Of a stretch of 64,000 nt of DNA, positions 19,385 to 27,536 are shown piece after piece. Position 1 is the first letter of the stretch. Each line of letters opens with the position of its first letter. The DNA comes from Boseongicola sp. H5. GTDB lineage: Bacteria > Pseudomonadota > Alphaproteobacteria > Rhodobacterales > Rhodobacteraceae. The stretch covers positions 1 through 64,000 of the forward strand of contig JACNMN010000014.1 of NCBI GenBank assembly GCA_020622165.1, written 5' to 3'. The notes under the pieces were generated by a model. It had not been told where the DNA came from, did not search any database, and saw nothing but the letters and a program-made list of their open reading frames with translations. The position numbers and the translations under genes were made by a program.

Positions 19385-19394
19385 CGCTGGAACC

Positions 19395-20006
19395 ATGTCA
19401 AAAACACCTGCCCTCGATCTGCTTCTACATGAGCTCGCCCTGGCGACGCCGGGCGGCTACGCGGTCGGATTGCATATTCGTTATGTCTCACCGTTGATCA
19501 TGGTGAACACATATCCCGAGGAATGGCAGGAAATATATACAGCGAAAGTTTACGGGCTGAGGGATCCGACCCTGGCCTGGGGGCTGAGTCATACGGGAAC
19601 CCGCCGCTGGAGCCAGATCGGCCTTCCGGACCCGTTTGGAATTCTTAAAGAGGCGGGTGAGTATGGAATGCACTACGGGATGATCTGTTCGATCGGCCCA
19701 TTATCTTCGCGGACCATAGCTGGGGCTGCTAGGGGCGACCGCGAATATACAGAGGAGGAAATGGAGTACGTGCATCGGATCGTGCAACGCATGCACGATC
19801 TGTCTGTGCCGCCGACACGTTTGTCCAAGGCGCAGATCGAAGCTTTGAGATGTATCGCGGATGGGGACCGCCATGCAGCCGCCGCAGCCAAACTTGGCAT
19901 ATCCGAAAGTGCCTTCAAGGCACGCCTGACCTCTGCCCGCCAGAAGCTTATGGCCCGTACCACGGCCGAAGCGGTTCAGCGGGCACGGGAATATGGCTTG
20001 ATCTGA
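19395..20006 (+). CDS. LuxR-type quorum-sensing transcriptional regulator
   Basis: The 203-residue protein has an N-terminal autoinducer-binding domain with the usual ligand-pocket residues in place (Trp44, Tyr48, Asp57-Pro58, Trp72) and a C-terminal LuxR helix-turn-helix at about residues 142-203 ending AVQRAREYGLI. The helix-turn-helix deviates from the consensus, with DGDRHAAAAAKLGIS in place of the usual GKxxxEIA. It probably senses an acyl-homoserine lactone made by the LuxI-type enzyme encoded 80 bp downstream. A 16-bp palindrome adjoins the start codon and may mediate autoregulation. The gene sits directly after rplQ. Confidence 0.88.
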   Translation: MSKTPALDLLLHELALATPGGYAVGLHIRYVSPLIMVNTYPEEWQEIYTAKVYGLRDPTLAWGLSHTGTRRWSQIGLPDPFGILKEAGEYGMHYGMICSIGPLSSRTIAGAARGDREYTEEEMEYVHRIVQRMHDLSVPPTRLSKAQIEALRCIADGDRHAAAAAKLGISESAFKARLTSARQKLMARTTAEAVQRAREYGLI

Positions 20007-20086
20007 GGGGGTTAGGATAATGGTGCGCCGCTGGAACACTCCTCCGCGAACGAGGTTTTTCACTCGAACCCTAAGGAGGCCGACCT

Positions 20087-20674
20087 ATGCAGTCTACGAC
20101 CCTCTCTTTCAACAATATGCATCGGCATGGGCCGCTCTTTGCGAACATGCTTCGTGCAAGGCACTCGACCTTTATCGACCATATGCATTGGGATCTGCCC
20201 AGTGCCAACGGTATGGAGTTCGATCAGTATGACACGCCGCAAAGCAGGTGGGTCTGCGTACATGAAGGTGGCAAGGTCCTGGCCGGGGTCCGGCTGACGC
20301 CGACCACCGCGCGTTGCGGCATCTACAGCTACATGGTGCGCGACGCGCAGCGTGGGTTGCTGGAGGAAATCCCCTCCAACCTGCTGGACGAGCCCGCACC
20401 GATCGCACCCCATATCTGGGATGCAAACCGTCTGTTCGTTGCCGAGGGGGTCAGCACGGACATAAGGCGCGAGGTGCAGATGTCGCTGATGGGCCATATG
20501 GTGCGGTCTGCAAGGGCGTTGGGGGCCACCACGCTTCTGGGGCTGCTGCCGATCGGTATTCCGCGACTGGGTCGCCGCCTCGGGATCACGATGGAACCCG
20601 GTGGCCCCTTGTTGAAGATCGGCGGCGTTGCCCATCGCTGCTATTTCGTCTCGATGGCCTCGAAGATGCATTGA
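20087..20674 (+). CDS. LuxI-type acyl-homoserine-lactone synthase
   Basis: LuxI enzymes join S-adenosylmethionine to an acyl chain from acyl-ACP or acyl-CoA. Family residues are visible: Arg25, Phe29, Trp35, EFDQYD at 44-49 and Arg69 in GVRLTPT. The usual W-E-x-x-R motif reads WDANR (111-115), with Asp for Glu. The 195-residue length is normal. A strong TAAGGAGG ribosome-binding site precedes the ATG. The acyl chain made cannot be predicted. It forms a unit with the LuxR-type gene upstream. Confidence 0.87.
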   Translation: MQSTTLSFNNMHRHGPLFANMLRARHSTFIDHMHWDLPSANGMEFDQYDTPQSRWVCVHEGGKVLAGVRLTPTTARCGIYSYMVRDAQRGLLEEIPSNLLDEPAPIAPHIWDANRLFVAEGVSTDIRREVQMSLMGHMVRSARALGATTLLGLLPIGIPRLGRRLGITMEPGGPLLKIGGVAHRCYFVSMASKMH

Positions 20675-20757
20675 GATGGATTGTGTCTTCATTGCACGCA
20701 CACGATCGCGACGGGCGGGGTCTATGCACTCGCCCGCCGTCCCCTTAGATATGGGGT

Positions 20758-22074
20758 ATGGCCGACCTATTTGATACAACTGCATCCAATGCGCCCGCGT
20801 CCACCGGGCCTCGCCCGCTCGCGGACCGGCTTAGACCTCGCAATCTGGAAGACGTCATCGGCCAATCCCATCTTCTGGGACCTGAGGGCAGCCTGCGGAC
20901 GATGCTCGACAGTGGCGCCCTGTCATCGCTGGTTTTCTGGGGGCCGCCGGGCGTCGGCAAGACCACGATTGCCCGCCTTCTGGCCGATGAAACCGATCTC
21001 CATTTCGTTCAGATAAGCGCCATTTTCACCGGCGTGCCGGAGCTTCGCAAAGTGTTCGAGGCGGCCAAGATGCGCCATGCCAACGGGCGCGGCACCCTGC
21101 TCTTCGTGGACGAGATCCACAGATTCAACAAGGCACAGCAGGACGGGTTTCTGCCGCATATGGAAGATGGCACCATCCTTCTGGTCGGCGCCACGACGGA
21201 AAACCCGTCCTTCGAACTGAACGCCGCCCTTCTGAGCCGGGCGCAGGTTCTGGTTCTGCAACGGCTTGAGGCCGCGGAGCTGGAGCAACTTTTGCTTCGG
21301 GCCGAGGCCGAACTGGACCGCAAGCTGCCACTCACATCGGACGCGCGGGTCGCCCTGCGCGAGATGGCCGATGGCGACGGGCGGGCCTTGCTGAACCTTG
21401 TCGAACAGGTGGCGGCCTGGAAGCCGGAGCATCCGCTGGATACGCCTGCCCTCGGTGCACGGCTGTCGCGCCGCGCCGCGCAGTATGACAAATCCGGCGA
21501 CGCCCATTACAACCTCATCTCGGCCTTGCACAAATCGGTTCGCGGCTCCGACCCGGATGCCAGCCTTTACTGGTTGGCCCGGATGCTGGAAGGCGGCGAA
21601 GACCCGCGCTATCTGGCGCGTCGCATCACCCGGATGGCGGTGGAGGATATCGGCCTGGCAGAACCGCAGGCGCAACGGGTCTGTCTGGATGCGTGGGAAA
21701 CCTACGAAAGACTTGGCTCGCCCGAGGGAGAATTGGCCCTGGCGCAGGCGGTGCTCTACCTGGCACTCGCCCCGAAATCGAACGCGGCCTACACCGCATA
21801 TAAAGATGCGCGCAAATCGGCGAAATCCACCGGCTCGACGCCGCCGCCCAAACATATCCTGAATGCCCCCACGGGCCTGATGAAGGATCAGGGCTATGGG
21901 GCCGGATACGATTACGATCACGACGCCAAGGACGGGCTTTCAGGGCAGAACTACTTTCCCGAGCATATGGGGCGCGCGCAATTCTACCAGCCCGTCCAGC
22001 GCGGCTATGAACGCGAACTGGCCAAGCGGCTTGCCTATTTCAACAAGCTGCGCGCCGAACGTCAGCACAGTTGA
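20758..22074 (+). CDS. rarA: Replication-associated recombination protein A (AAA+ ATPase)
   Basis: RarA/MgsA is an AAA+ ATPase of the clamp-loader clade acting at stalled replication forks and single-strand gaps. The 438-residue protein has LADRLRPRNLEDVIGQSHLLG, Walker A GPPGVGKTT (about 61-69), Walker B TLLFVDEIHRFNKAQQD and sensor I VGATTENPSF. The C-terminal oligomerisation region ending near KLRAERQHS is complete. It is followed by crcB after a short gap, so the two could be cotranscribed. Confidence 0.95.
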   Translation: MADLFDTTASNAPASTGPRPLADRLRPRNLEDVIGQSHLLGPEGSLRTMLDSGALSSLVFWGPPGVGKTTIARLLADETDLHFVQISAIFTGVPELRKVFEAAKMRHANGRGTLLFVDEIHRFNKAQQDGFLPHMEDGTILLVGATTENPSFELNAALLSRAQVLVLQRLEAAELEQLLLRAEAELDRKLPLTSDARVALREMADGDGRALLNLVEQVAAWKPEHPLDTPALGARLSRRAAQYDKSGDAHYNLISALHKSVRGSDPDASLYWLARMLEGGEDPRYLARRITRMAVEDIGLAEPQAQRVCLDAWETYERLGSPEGELALAQAVLYLALAPKSNAAYTAYKDARKSAKSTGSTPPPKHILNAPTGLMKDQGYGAGYDYDHDAKDGLSGQNYFPEHMGRAQFYQPVQRGYERELAKRLAYFNKLRAERQHS

Positions 22075-22106
22075 CATCGCGACCCGCAGGCCCGAAACCC
22101 CGCCCC

Positions 22107-22487
22107 ATGATGACAGCGGTTTTTCAGGTGGCCCTTGGCGGGGCGGCGGGGGCGGTTCTGCGCTATCTGACGGGTTTGGGCATGATCCGGATCGTCGGAC
22201 ATACGTCTTTCCCCTATGCGATAATCACCGTCAATGTTTTGGGTTCGTTCCTGATGGGCCTCTTTGTGGTCGCCGCGGCCCATCGCGGGCTGACCCATCT
22301 GTCGCCTCTCGTGGTGACCGGGTTTCTGGGCGGATTCACGACATTCTCGGCCTTCTCGCTGGAGGCGGTCACACTCTATGAGCGGGGCGAGATGGCCTCC
22401 GCGGTAATCTATGTGCTGGCTTCGGTAGGTTTCTCGATCCTCGGGTTGGTTCTCGGCCTGTGGCTCGCGCGGGGGATATTCACATGA
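22107..22487 (+). CDS. crcB: Fluoride channel CrcB/Fluc
   Basis: CrcB is a small dual-topology membrane channel that exports fluoride. The 126-residue product has four hydrophobic helices, GGAAGAVLRY near the N-terminus, NVLGSFLMG and the pore motif GFLGGFTTFSAFSLE. Two adjacent ATGs (22107, 22110) are possible starts. The frame overlaps rluC by 4 bp. No fluoride riboswitch could be placed, because rarA ends only about 30 bp upstream. Confidence 0.93.
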   Translation: MMTAVFQVALGGAAGAVLRYLTGLGMIRIVGHTSFPYAIITVNVLGSFLMGLFVVAAAHRGLTHLSPLVVTGFLGGFTTFSAFSLEAVTLYERGEMASAVIYVLASVGFSILGLVLGLWLARGIFT

Positions 22488-23539
22488 GCGGCGTACAGAC
22501 CCTTGAGGTGGCGCCGGGTGACGGCGATCAACGTCTCGATCGCTGGTTTCGGCGTCAGTTTCCGCAGATCAGCCAGGGGCGTATCGAAAAGATGTGCCGA
22601 AAGGGCGAGATCCGCGTGGATGGTGGCCGCGTGAAGCCCGCGACGCGCATCGCAGCCGGGCAGAAGGTGCGCATCCCGCCGCTGCCGGATCAGGCCGCGC
22701 CCGCGCCCGCGCCCGCGATCGCCCACATGACGGTCTCGGACGCCGACGCGGAGATGATCCGCGCGGCGGTGCTTTACCGGGACGACCATCTGATCGCCCT
22801 GAACAAGCCGCCCGGTTTGCCGTCGCAGGGCGGAAGCAAACAGACCACGCACGTGGACGGGCTTGCCCAGGCATTGCGGTTCGGCTTCGACGACAAGCCG
22901 AGGCTGGTGCATCGGCTGGACAAGGACACATCCGGCATTCTGCTTCTGGCCCGTACCCGGCAGGCGGCAGCCGCCCTCACCAAGGCGTTTCGGGCCCGAG
23001 ATACGCGGAAGATCTACTGGGCCGCCGTGGCTGGTGCGCCCTTGCCGCGCATGGGGACGATCAAGTTCGCTCTGGTGAAGGCGCCCGGCCATGGAAAAGG
23101 CGGCGAGGGCGAGAAGATGCTGTGCCTGCACCCCGGTGAGGTGGACGCGACGTCAGGGGCCAAGCGGGCGACCACCGATTATGCGGTGCTGAGCAATCTG
23201 GGCACCCGCGCCGCGTGGGTCGCGATGGTGCCGGTGACCGGGCGCACCCATCAGTTGCGCGCCCATATGGCCGAGATGGGACACCCGGTGATCGGCGATG
23301 GGAAATACGGGGGCAGCGGCCAGGAAAATCTGGGCGATGGCTGGGGTGCGCAGCTTGGCGGAGAGATCAGCCGGAAGCTGCATCTGCATGCCCGCTCCCT
23401 TGCGCTGACCCACCCGATGACCGGCGCGCGGCTGAACCTTGTCGCGCCCTTGCCCGATCATATGGCGCGGACATGGGAGACCCTGGGCTGGGACGCCCGC
23501 GACGTGCCCGCCGACCCGTTCGAGGAGGCCGCTTCGTGA
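22484..23539 (+). CDS. rluC: RluA/RluC-family 23S rRNA pseudouridine synthase
   Basis: This enzyme isomerises uridine to pseudouridine in large-subunit rRNA. The 351-residue protein has an N-terminal S4 RNA-binding domain (DQRLDRWFRRQFPQISQGRIEKM) and a catalytic domain with the invariant HRLDKDTSGILLLAR, whose Asp is the nucleophile, and GRTHQLRAHMAEMGHPVIGD. The start at 22484 overlaps the crcB stop, and its own stop overlaps the next start in GTGA. RluC is the closest recognisable type; exact target uridines are not certain. Confidence 0.88.
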   Translation: MSGVQTLEVAPGDGDQRLDRWFRRQFPQISQGRIEKMCRKGEIRVDGGRVKPATRIAAGQKVRIPPLPDQAAPAPAPAIAHMTVSDADAEMIRAAVLYRDDHLIALNKPPGLPSQGGSKQTTHVDGLAQALRFGFDDKPRLVHRLDKDTSGILLLARTRQAAAALTKAFRARDTRKIYWAAVAGAPLPRMGTIKFALVKAPGHGKGGEGEKMLCLHPGEVDATSGAKRATTDYAVLSNLGTRAAWVAMVPVTGRTHQLRAHMAEMGHPVIGDGKYGGSGQENLGDGWGAQLGGEISRKLHLHARSLALTHPMTGARLNLVAPLPDHMARTWETLGWDARDVPADPFEEAAS

Positions 23540-24225
23540 CCGGCGCGGCCCCGAAACTGGTGATCTTCGATGTCGATGGCACTCTGGTCGACAGCCAGGC
23601 GCATATCCTCGCCTCCATGACCTGGGCATTCGAGGCTCTGGAGATGGCTCCGCCAGACCGCGAGGCGACATTGTCGATTGTCGGGTTGTCGCTGCCGGAG
23701 GCGATGGCGCGGCTGGTGCCCGACGCCTCCGATGGGCTGAATGCACGACTGGTCGAGGCCTACAAGGACAGCTTCGCGGCGCTGCGCCGGTCAGGCAATC
23801 AGGCGGCCCAATCCCCTCTGTTTCCGGGCGCGATGGAGGCGTTGCACGCGCTGGCCGCGCGGGAGGATGTCTTGCTGGGTGTGGCCACCGGCAAATCCCG
23901 GCGGGGTCTGGATCACCTCTTCGATCTGCATGGGTTCGGGCCTTTGTTTCACACCGTGCAGGTCGCAGATGACCACCCGTCGAAACCGCACCCCTCCATG
24001 GTGTTGACCTGTCTCGGCGATACCGGCGTGGCCCCCGAGAATGCGGTAATCCTGGGCGATACCACCTACGATATCGAGATGGGCCGCGCAGGCGGCATTC
24101 ACGCAATCGGGGTGGGGTGGGGGTATCACGCGGGCGCGGCGCTGAAGGCGGCGGGTGCAACCGAGATCCTGCCGGATTTCAAGGCCCTGCCGCAGGCGCT
24201 GTCCGGCATCTGGGGGACGCGATGA
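23536..24225 (+). CDS. HAD superfamily hydrolase (phosphoglycolate-phosphatase-like)
   Basis: The 229-residue protein has all HAD motifs: FDVDGTLVDS near the N-terminus with two aspartates, a Thr in LLGVATGKSRRGL, the conserved Lys in HPSKPHPSM, and ILGDTTYDIEMG. It belongs to subfamily IA and likely dephosphorylates a small metabolite; the substrate is unknown. The GTG start at 23536 overlaps rluC by 4 bp, and the stop overlaps the ATP12 gene by 4 bp, so the three genes are tightly coupled. Confidence 0.88.
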   Translation: MTGAAPKLVIFDVDGTLVDSQAHILASMTWAFEALEMAPPDREATLSIVGLSLPEAMARLVPDASDGLNARLVEAYKDSFAALRRSGNQAAQSPLFPGAMEALHALAAREDVLLGVATGKSRRGLDHLFDLHGFGPLFHTVQVADDHPSKPHPSMVLTCLGDTGVAPENAVILGDTTYDIEMGRAGGIHAIGVGWGYHAGAALKAAGATEILPDFKALPQALSGIWGTR

Positions 24226-24935
24226 GCGAATGGTCCGTCAGACGTTTCTGGACTAGGGCAGAGGTCGTGGAGGGCGATGGCGCATTTTCCGTCTCGCTCG
24301 ATGGTTATCCGGTCCGCACCCCGTTCAAATCCGCGTTGACGCTTCCAAGCCGGGCCATGGCCGAGGCCATCGCCGAAGAATGGGCGGCCCAGGGTGAGAA
24401 GATCGACCCGCTGAGCATGCCCGTGACCCGTTCCGCCAATTCCGCGATCGACAAGGTCGCGCCGCAGCAGGCGGAGGTCGCGGCGATGCTGGCGGCCTAT
24501 GCGGAAACCGACCTGCTGTGCCACAGGGCCGGGAGCCCCGAGGCGCTTGTCGCGCGGCAGATCGCGGGTTGGGACCCGATACTGGACTGGGCGGCGCGCC
24601 GCTTTCAGGGGCCGCTGATCGCGACCGAAGGGGTCCTGCCGGTGGATCAGCCGCCCGCCAGTCTGCGGGTCTATTCAGAACTGGTCGGCTCGATCAGGCC
24701 GTTCTCGCTAACGGCGTTTCACGATCTGGTCACGCTTTCGGGGTCGCTCCTGCTGGCGCTGGCCGTGACGGAAGATCGGATTACCCCGGAAGAGGCGTGG
24801 CTTCTGTCGCGAATCGATGAGCTTTGGCAGGTGGAGCAGTGGGGCGAAGACGACGAAGCCACCCGTTTTGCCGCGCAGAAAGAGCAGGCGTTCCGTCATG
24901 CAGCGCGGTTCTGGAGACTGTCGGACGGGTCCTGA
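24222..24935 (+). CDS. ATP12-family F1-ATPase assembly chaperone
   Basis: ATP12 proteins assist assembly of the alpha subunit into F1-ATPase in mitochondria, and alphaproteobacteria carry homologues. The 237-residue product shows the diagnostic VSLDGYPVRTPFKSALTLPSRAMAEAIAEEW and DPLSMPVTRSANSAIDKV, then AYAETDLLCHRAGSPEALVARQ with W-D-P-I-L-DW after it. The ATG at 24222 lies in the preceding gene's stop. It is the last gene of the crcB-rluC-HAD-ATP12 unit. Confidence 0.9.
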   Translation: MSEWSVRRFWTRAEVVEGDGAFSVSLDGYPVRTPFKSALTLPSRAMAEAIAEEWAAQGEKIDPLSMPVTRSANSAIDKVAPQQAEVAAMLAAYAETDLLCHRAGSPEALVARQIAGWDPILDWAARRFQGPLIATEGVLPVDQPPASLRVYSELVGSIRPFSLTAFHDLVTLSGSLLLALAVTEDRITPEEAWLLSRIDELWQVEQWGEDDEATRFAAQKEQAFRHAARFWRLSDGS

Positions 24936-25170
24936 TTGCACCAACGTCATATAAGCATCCGTTATGCTTGTCATTTAAGCATCTACTGAAATGACGCCAT
25001 CGGATATGTCCTGACCCCGCGGAAACAAGGCTCCCGCCCCTTGACCTCTCGGCACATATTTGCCCAATTTAGAGGCGATGAGGGGGTGGAAGCCTCTCAT
25101 GAGCTATGCCAAGGCACTCTTGGCCATCGGAAACTGTCCTCAAAGGCAGTCCATCAGGAAGAGGTAAACA
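24936..25170 (+). promoter_or_regulatory. aap control region with AAGCAT repeats and leader hairpins
   Basis: AAGCAT occurs three times: forward at 24953-24958, inverted at 24964-24969 (together AAGCATCCGTTATGCTT) and forward at 24977-24982. Further down, AGAGGC/GCCTCT (25071-25097) and GCCAAG/CTTGGC (25108-25124) can form hairpins in the mRNA leader. GAAGAGG before aapJ is the ribosome-binding site. These features fit a regulated amino-acid transporter promoter, but no named regulator site could be assigned. Confidence 0.4.
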
Positions 25171-26187
25171 ATGAAAAAATCCGTACTTTTCGGCACTCTG
25201 GCTATTGCTGGTCTCGCCGCCGGGTTCGCCTCCGCGCAGACGCTGGACGAAGTCCAGGCGCGCGGCAGCCTGAACTGCGGCGTGACAACCGGCCTGGTTG
25301 GTTTCGCTGCCCCCAACGCCAGTGGCGAATGGGAAGGCTTCGATGTCGGCCTGTGCCGCGCGGTTGCCGCCGCCGTCTTTGGCGATGCAACGGCCGTGAA
25401 CTTCGTGCCCACCACCGGTCAGACCCGCTTCACCGCGTTGGCTTCTGGCGAGGTGGACATGCTGGCGCGGAACACCACCTGGACCTTCAGCCGCGATGTC
25501 GACCTGCGCTTCGAGTTTGTCGGTATCAACTACTATGACGGTCAGGGCTTCATGGTTCCGCGTGAACTGGGCGTGGCTTCGGCCATGGAACTGGACGGGG
25601 CAACCGTCTGCATCCAGACCGGCACCACGACCGAACTGAACCTTGCCGACTTCTTCAGCTCGAACGGAATGAGCTACGAGCCCGTGCCGATCGAAACCAA
25701 CGCCGAAGCGCAGCAGCAGTATCTGGCTGGCGCCTGCGACGTTTACACGACCGACGCTTCGGGTCTGGCCGCGACGCGCGCCACCTTCGAAGATCCGTCG
25801 GCGCATGTGGTTCTGCCCGAGATCATCTCGAAAGAGCCGCTTGGGCCGCTGGTCCGTCATGGCGACAACGAATGGGGCGACATCGTCCGCTGGACGCTGA
25901 ACGCGCTGATCGCCGCCGAAGAACTGGGCATCACGTCGGCCAATGTAGCCGAGTTGGCCAGTGGCACCGACAACCCGGAGATCAACCGTCTTCTGGGCAC
26001 CGAAGGTGAACTGGGCGGCATGCTTGGTCTGAGCTCCGACTGGGCCCAGAACGCGATTGCAGCGGTTGGCAACTACGGCCAGCTGTTCGAGGACAACATC
26101 GGTGAATCGACGCCGATCGGCCTGTCCCGCGGCCTGAATGCTCAGTGGACCGATGGCGGCCTGCTGTACTCGCCACCGTTCCGGTAA
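25171..26187 (+). CDS. aapJ: General L-amino-acid ABC transporter, periplasmic binding protein
   Basis: AapJ captures a broad range of L-amino acids in the periplasm for the AapQMP permease. The 338-residue protein begins with a signal peptide (MKKSVLFGTLAIAGLAAGFASAQ) and continues TLDEVQARGSLNCGVTTGLVGFAAPN, typical of the AapJ/BztA type of family 3 solute-binding proteins. GFDVGLCRAVAAAVFGD and DMLARNTTWTFSRD are also characteristic. It leads the aapJQMP operon; a strong hairpin follows its stop. Confidence 0.95.
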   Translation: MKKSVLFGTLAIAGLAAGFASAQTLDEVQARGSLNCGVTTGLVGFAAPNASGEWEGFDVGLCRAVAAAVFGDATAVNFVPTTGQTRFTALASGEVDMLARNTTWTFSRDVDLRFEFVGINYYDGQGFMVPRELGVASAMELDGATVCIQTGTTTELNLADFFSSNGMSYEPVPIETNAEAQQQYLAGACDVYTTDASGLAATRATFEDPSAHVVLPEIISKEPLGPLVRHGDNEWGDIVRWTLNALIAAEELGITSANVAELASGTDNPEINRLLGTEGELGGMLGLSSDWAQNAIAAVGNYGQLFEDNIGESTPIGLSRGLNAQWTDGGLLYSPPFR

Positions 26188-26197
26188 GCAGAAACCT

Positions 26198-26226
26198 CGA
26201 AGGGCGCGGTCATTCCGCGCCCTTCG
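26198..26226 (+). other. 12-bp hairpin between aapJ and aapQ
   Basis: CGAAGGGCGCGG and CCGCGCCCTTCG form a perfect 12-bp stem on a 5-nt loop, 10 bp after the aapJ stop. There is no proper T-tract. Hairpins here commonly protect the abundant binding-protein message from 3' decay while reducing permease expression; that role is inferred. Confidence 0.65.
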
Positions 26227-26317
26227 TCTATCTACACAACAACCATAGACCGAACCGGGCAGCCGATATCGCGCTGTTACAGAGTTCGGCATACCAACAG
26301 TTGCAGGGGTGCCCGAT

Positions 26318-27535
26318 ATGGCAACGATGACGGAACCACCCGCCGAAGCCTTCCGACTAAGCCAATTGATCTACGATACCCGCTACCGGTCGCTGACGAT
26401 CCAGGTGGTGGCCTTCATTCTGATCATGGCGGGGGTGTTCTGGCTGGCGAACAATACGGTCCAGAACCTTCAGGATTTGGGCAAGGACTTCAATTTCGGC
26501 TTTCTTGGACAGCGGGCCGGATATGATATCAACCAGCGCCTGATCGAGTATTCCAACGACTCGACCCATGCGCGCGCCGCGCTGGTCGGCATTCTCAACA
26601 CGCTGCTTGTTGCCTTTCTGGGCTGCATCCTGGCCACGATCCTGGGTGTGATCGCGGGCGTTCTGCGCCTGTCGAAGAACTGGATCGTGTCGCGGCTGAT
26701 GGGCGTTTATGTCGAGGGCTTTCGCAACATTCCCACGCTTCTGTGGATCCTGATCGTTTTCGCGATCATGACCGAGGCAACGCCTCAGCCGCGGGATTTT
26801 CGCGGCGAAAACCCCGAAGCCAGCATGATCCTGTTCGACACCGTCGCCATAACCAACCGCGGCATCTTCATTCCCGCACCGGTCTGGGGCGAGGGGGCAA
26901 CGGTTCTGATCCTCGTCTTCCTGGCCTCGCTCGCGGGTATCTTCGCCTTTCGGCGCTATGCCCGCAAACGTCAGGAGGAAACCGGGGTTATCCTGCCGGT
27001 TTTCTGGGTATCGCTTGGGTTGTTCTTCATTCCGTCGATCCTCTTTTACTACATTCTGGGCCGACCGGTGACGCTTGAATACCCGGAACTGGCGGGGTTC
27101 AACTTCGCGGGCGGCACACATCTGAGAAACTCGCTTATCGCGCTCTGGCTCGCGCTGTCGCTTTATACCGGAGCGTTCATCGCCGAGAATGTGCGATCGG
27201 GGATCCTGGCCGTTTCGAAAGGCCAGACTGAGGCGGCATTTGCCTTGGGCCTTCGTCCGAACCGGACGATGAATCTCGTGATCCTGCCACAGGCTCTCCG
27301 GGTCATCATTCCGCCGCTGATCTCGCAATATCTCAATCTCACCAAGAACTCGTCGCTCGCGATTGCCGTTGGATACATGGATGTCCGATCCACTCTTGGC
27401 GGTATCTCGATCAACCAGACCGGTCGGGAACTTGAGGGGATGCTGCTTCTTGGGCTGTTCTACCTTGTCACGTCGCTGATCATCTCGGGGCTGATGAATG
27501 TCTACAACCAGTCCATCAAGCTGAAGGAGCGCTGA
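26318..27535 (+). CDS. aapQ: General L-amino-acid ABC transporter permease AapQ
   Basis: AapQ is one of two inner-membrane permease subunits of the Aap system. The 405-residue product has the long N-terminal extension typical of AapQ/BztB, an early membrane segment (about residues 25-45), and a C-terminal permease core with the EAA-type loop SKGQTEAAFALGLRPNRTM and LPQALRVIIPPL. ATG 26318 is preferred over GTG 26309 because AGGGG is 8 bp upstream of it. It ends one base before the aapM ATG. Confidence 0.94.
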   Translation: MATMTEPPAEAFRLSQLIYDTRYRSLTIQVVAFILIMAGVFWLANNTVQNLQDLGKDFNFGFLGQRAGYDINQRLIEYSNDSTHARAALVGILNTLLVAFLGCILATILGVIAGVLRLSKNWIVSRLMGVYVEGFRNIPTLLWILIVFAIMTEATPQPRDFRGENPEASMILFDTVAITNRGIFIPAPVWGEGATVLILVFLASLAGIFAFRRYARKRQEETGVILPVFWVSLGLFFIPSILFYYILGRPVTLEYPELAGFNFAGGTHLRNSLIALWLALSLYTGAFIAENVRSGILAVSKGQTEAAFALGLRPNRTMNLVILPQALRVIIPPLISQYLNLTKNSSLAIAVGYMDVRSTLGGISINQTGRELEGMLLLGLFYLVTSLIISGLMNVYNQSIKLKER

Positions 27536-27536
27536 G

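Noticed and set aside
22075-22106. Fluoride riboswitch before crcB
   Set aside because: Only about 30 bp separate rarA from crcB, too little for the motif.
25051-25065. Sigma-54-type promoter (GGCAC...TTGC) upstream of aapJ
   Set aside because: The GG to GC spacing is one base short of the required ten, and the leading T is missing.
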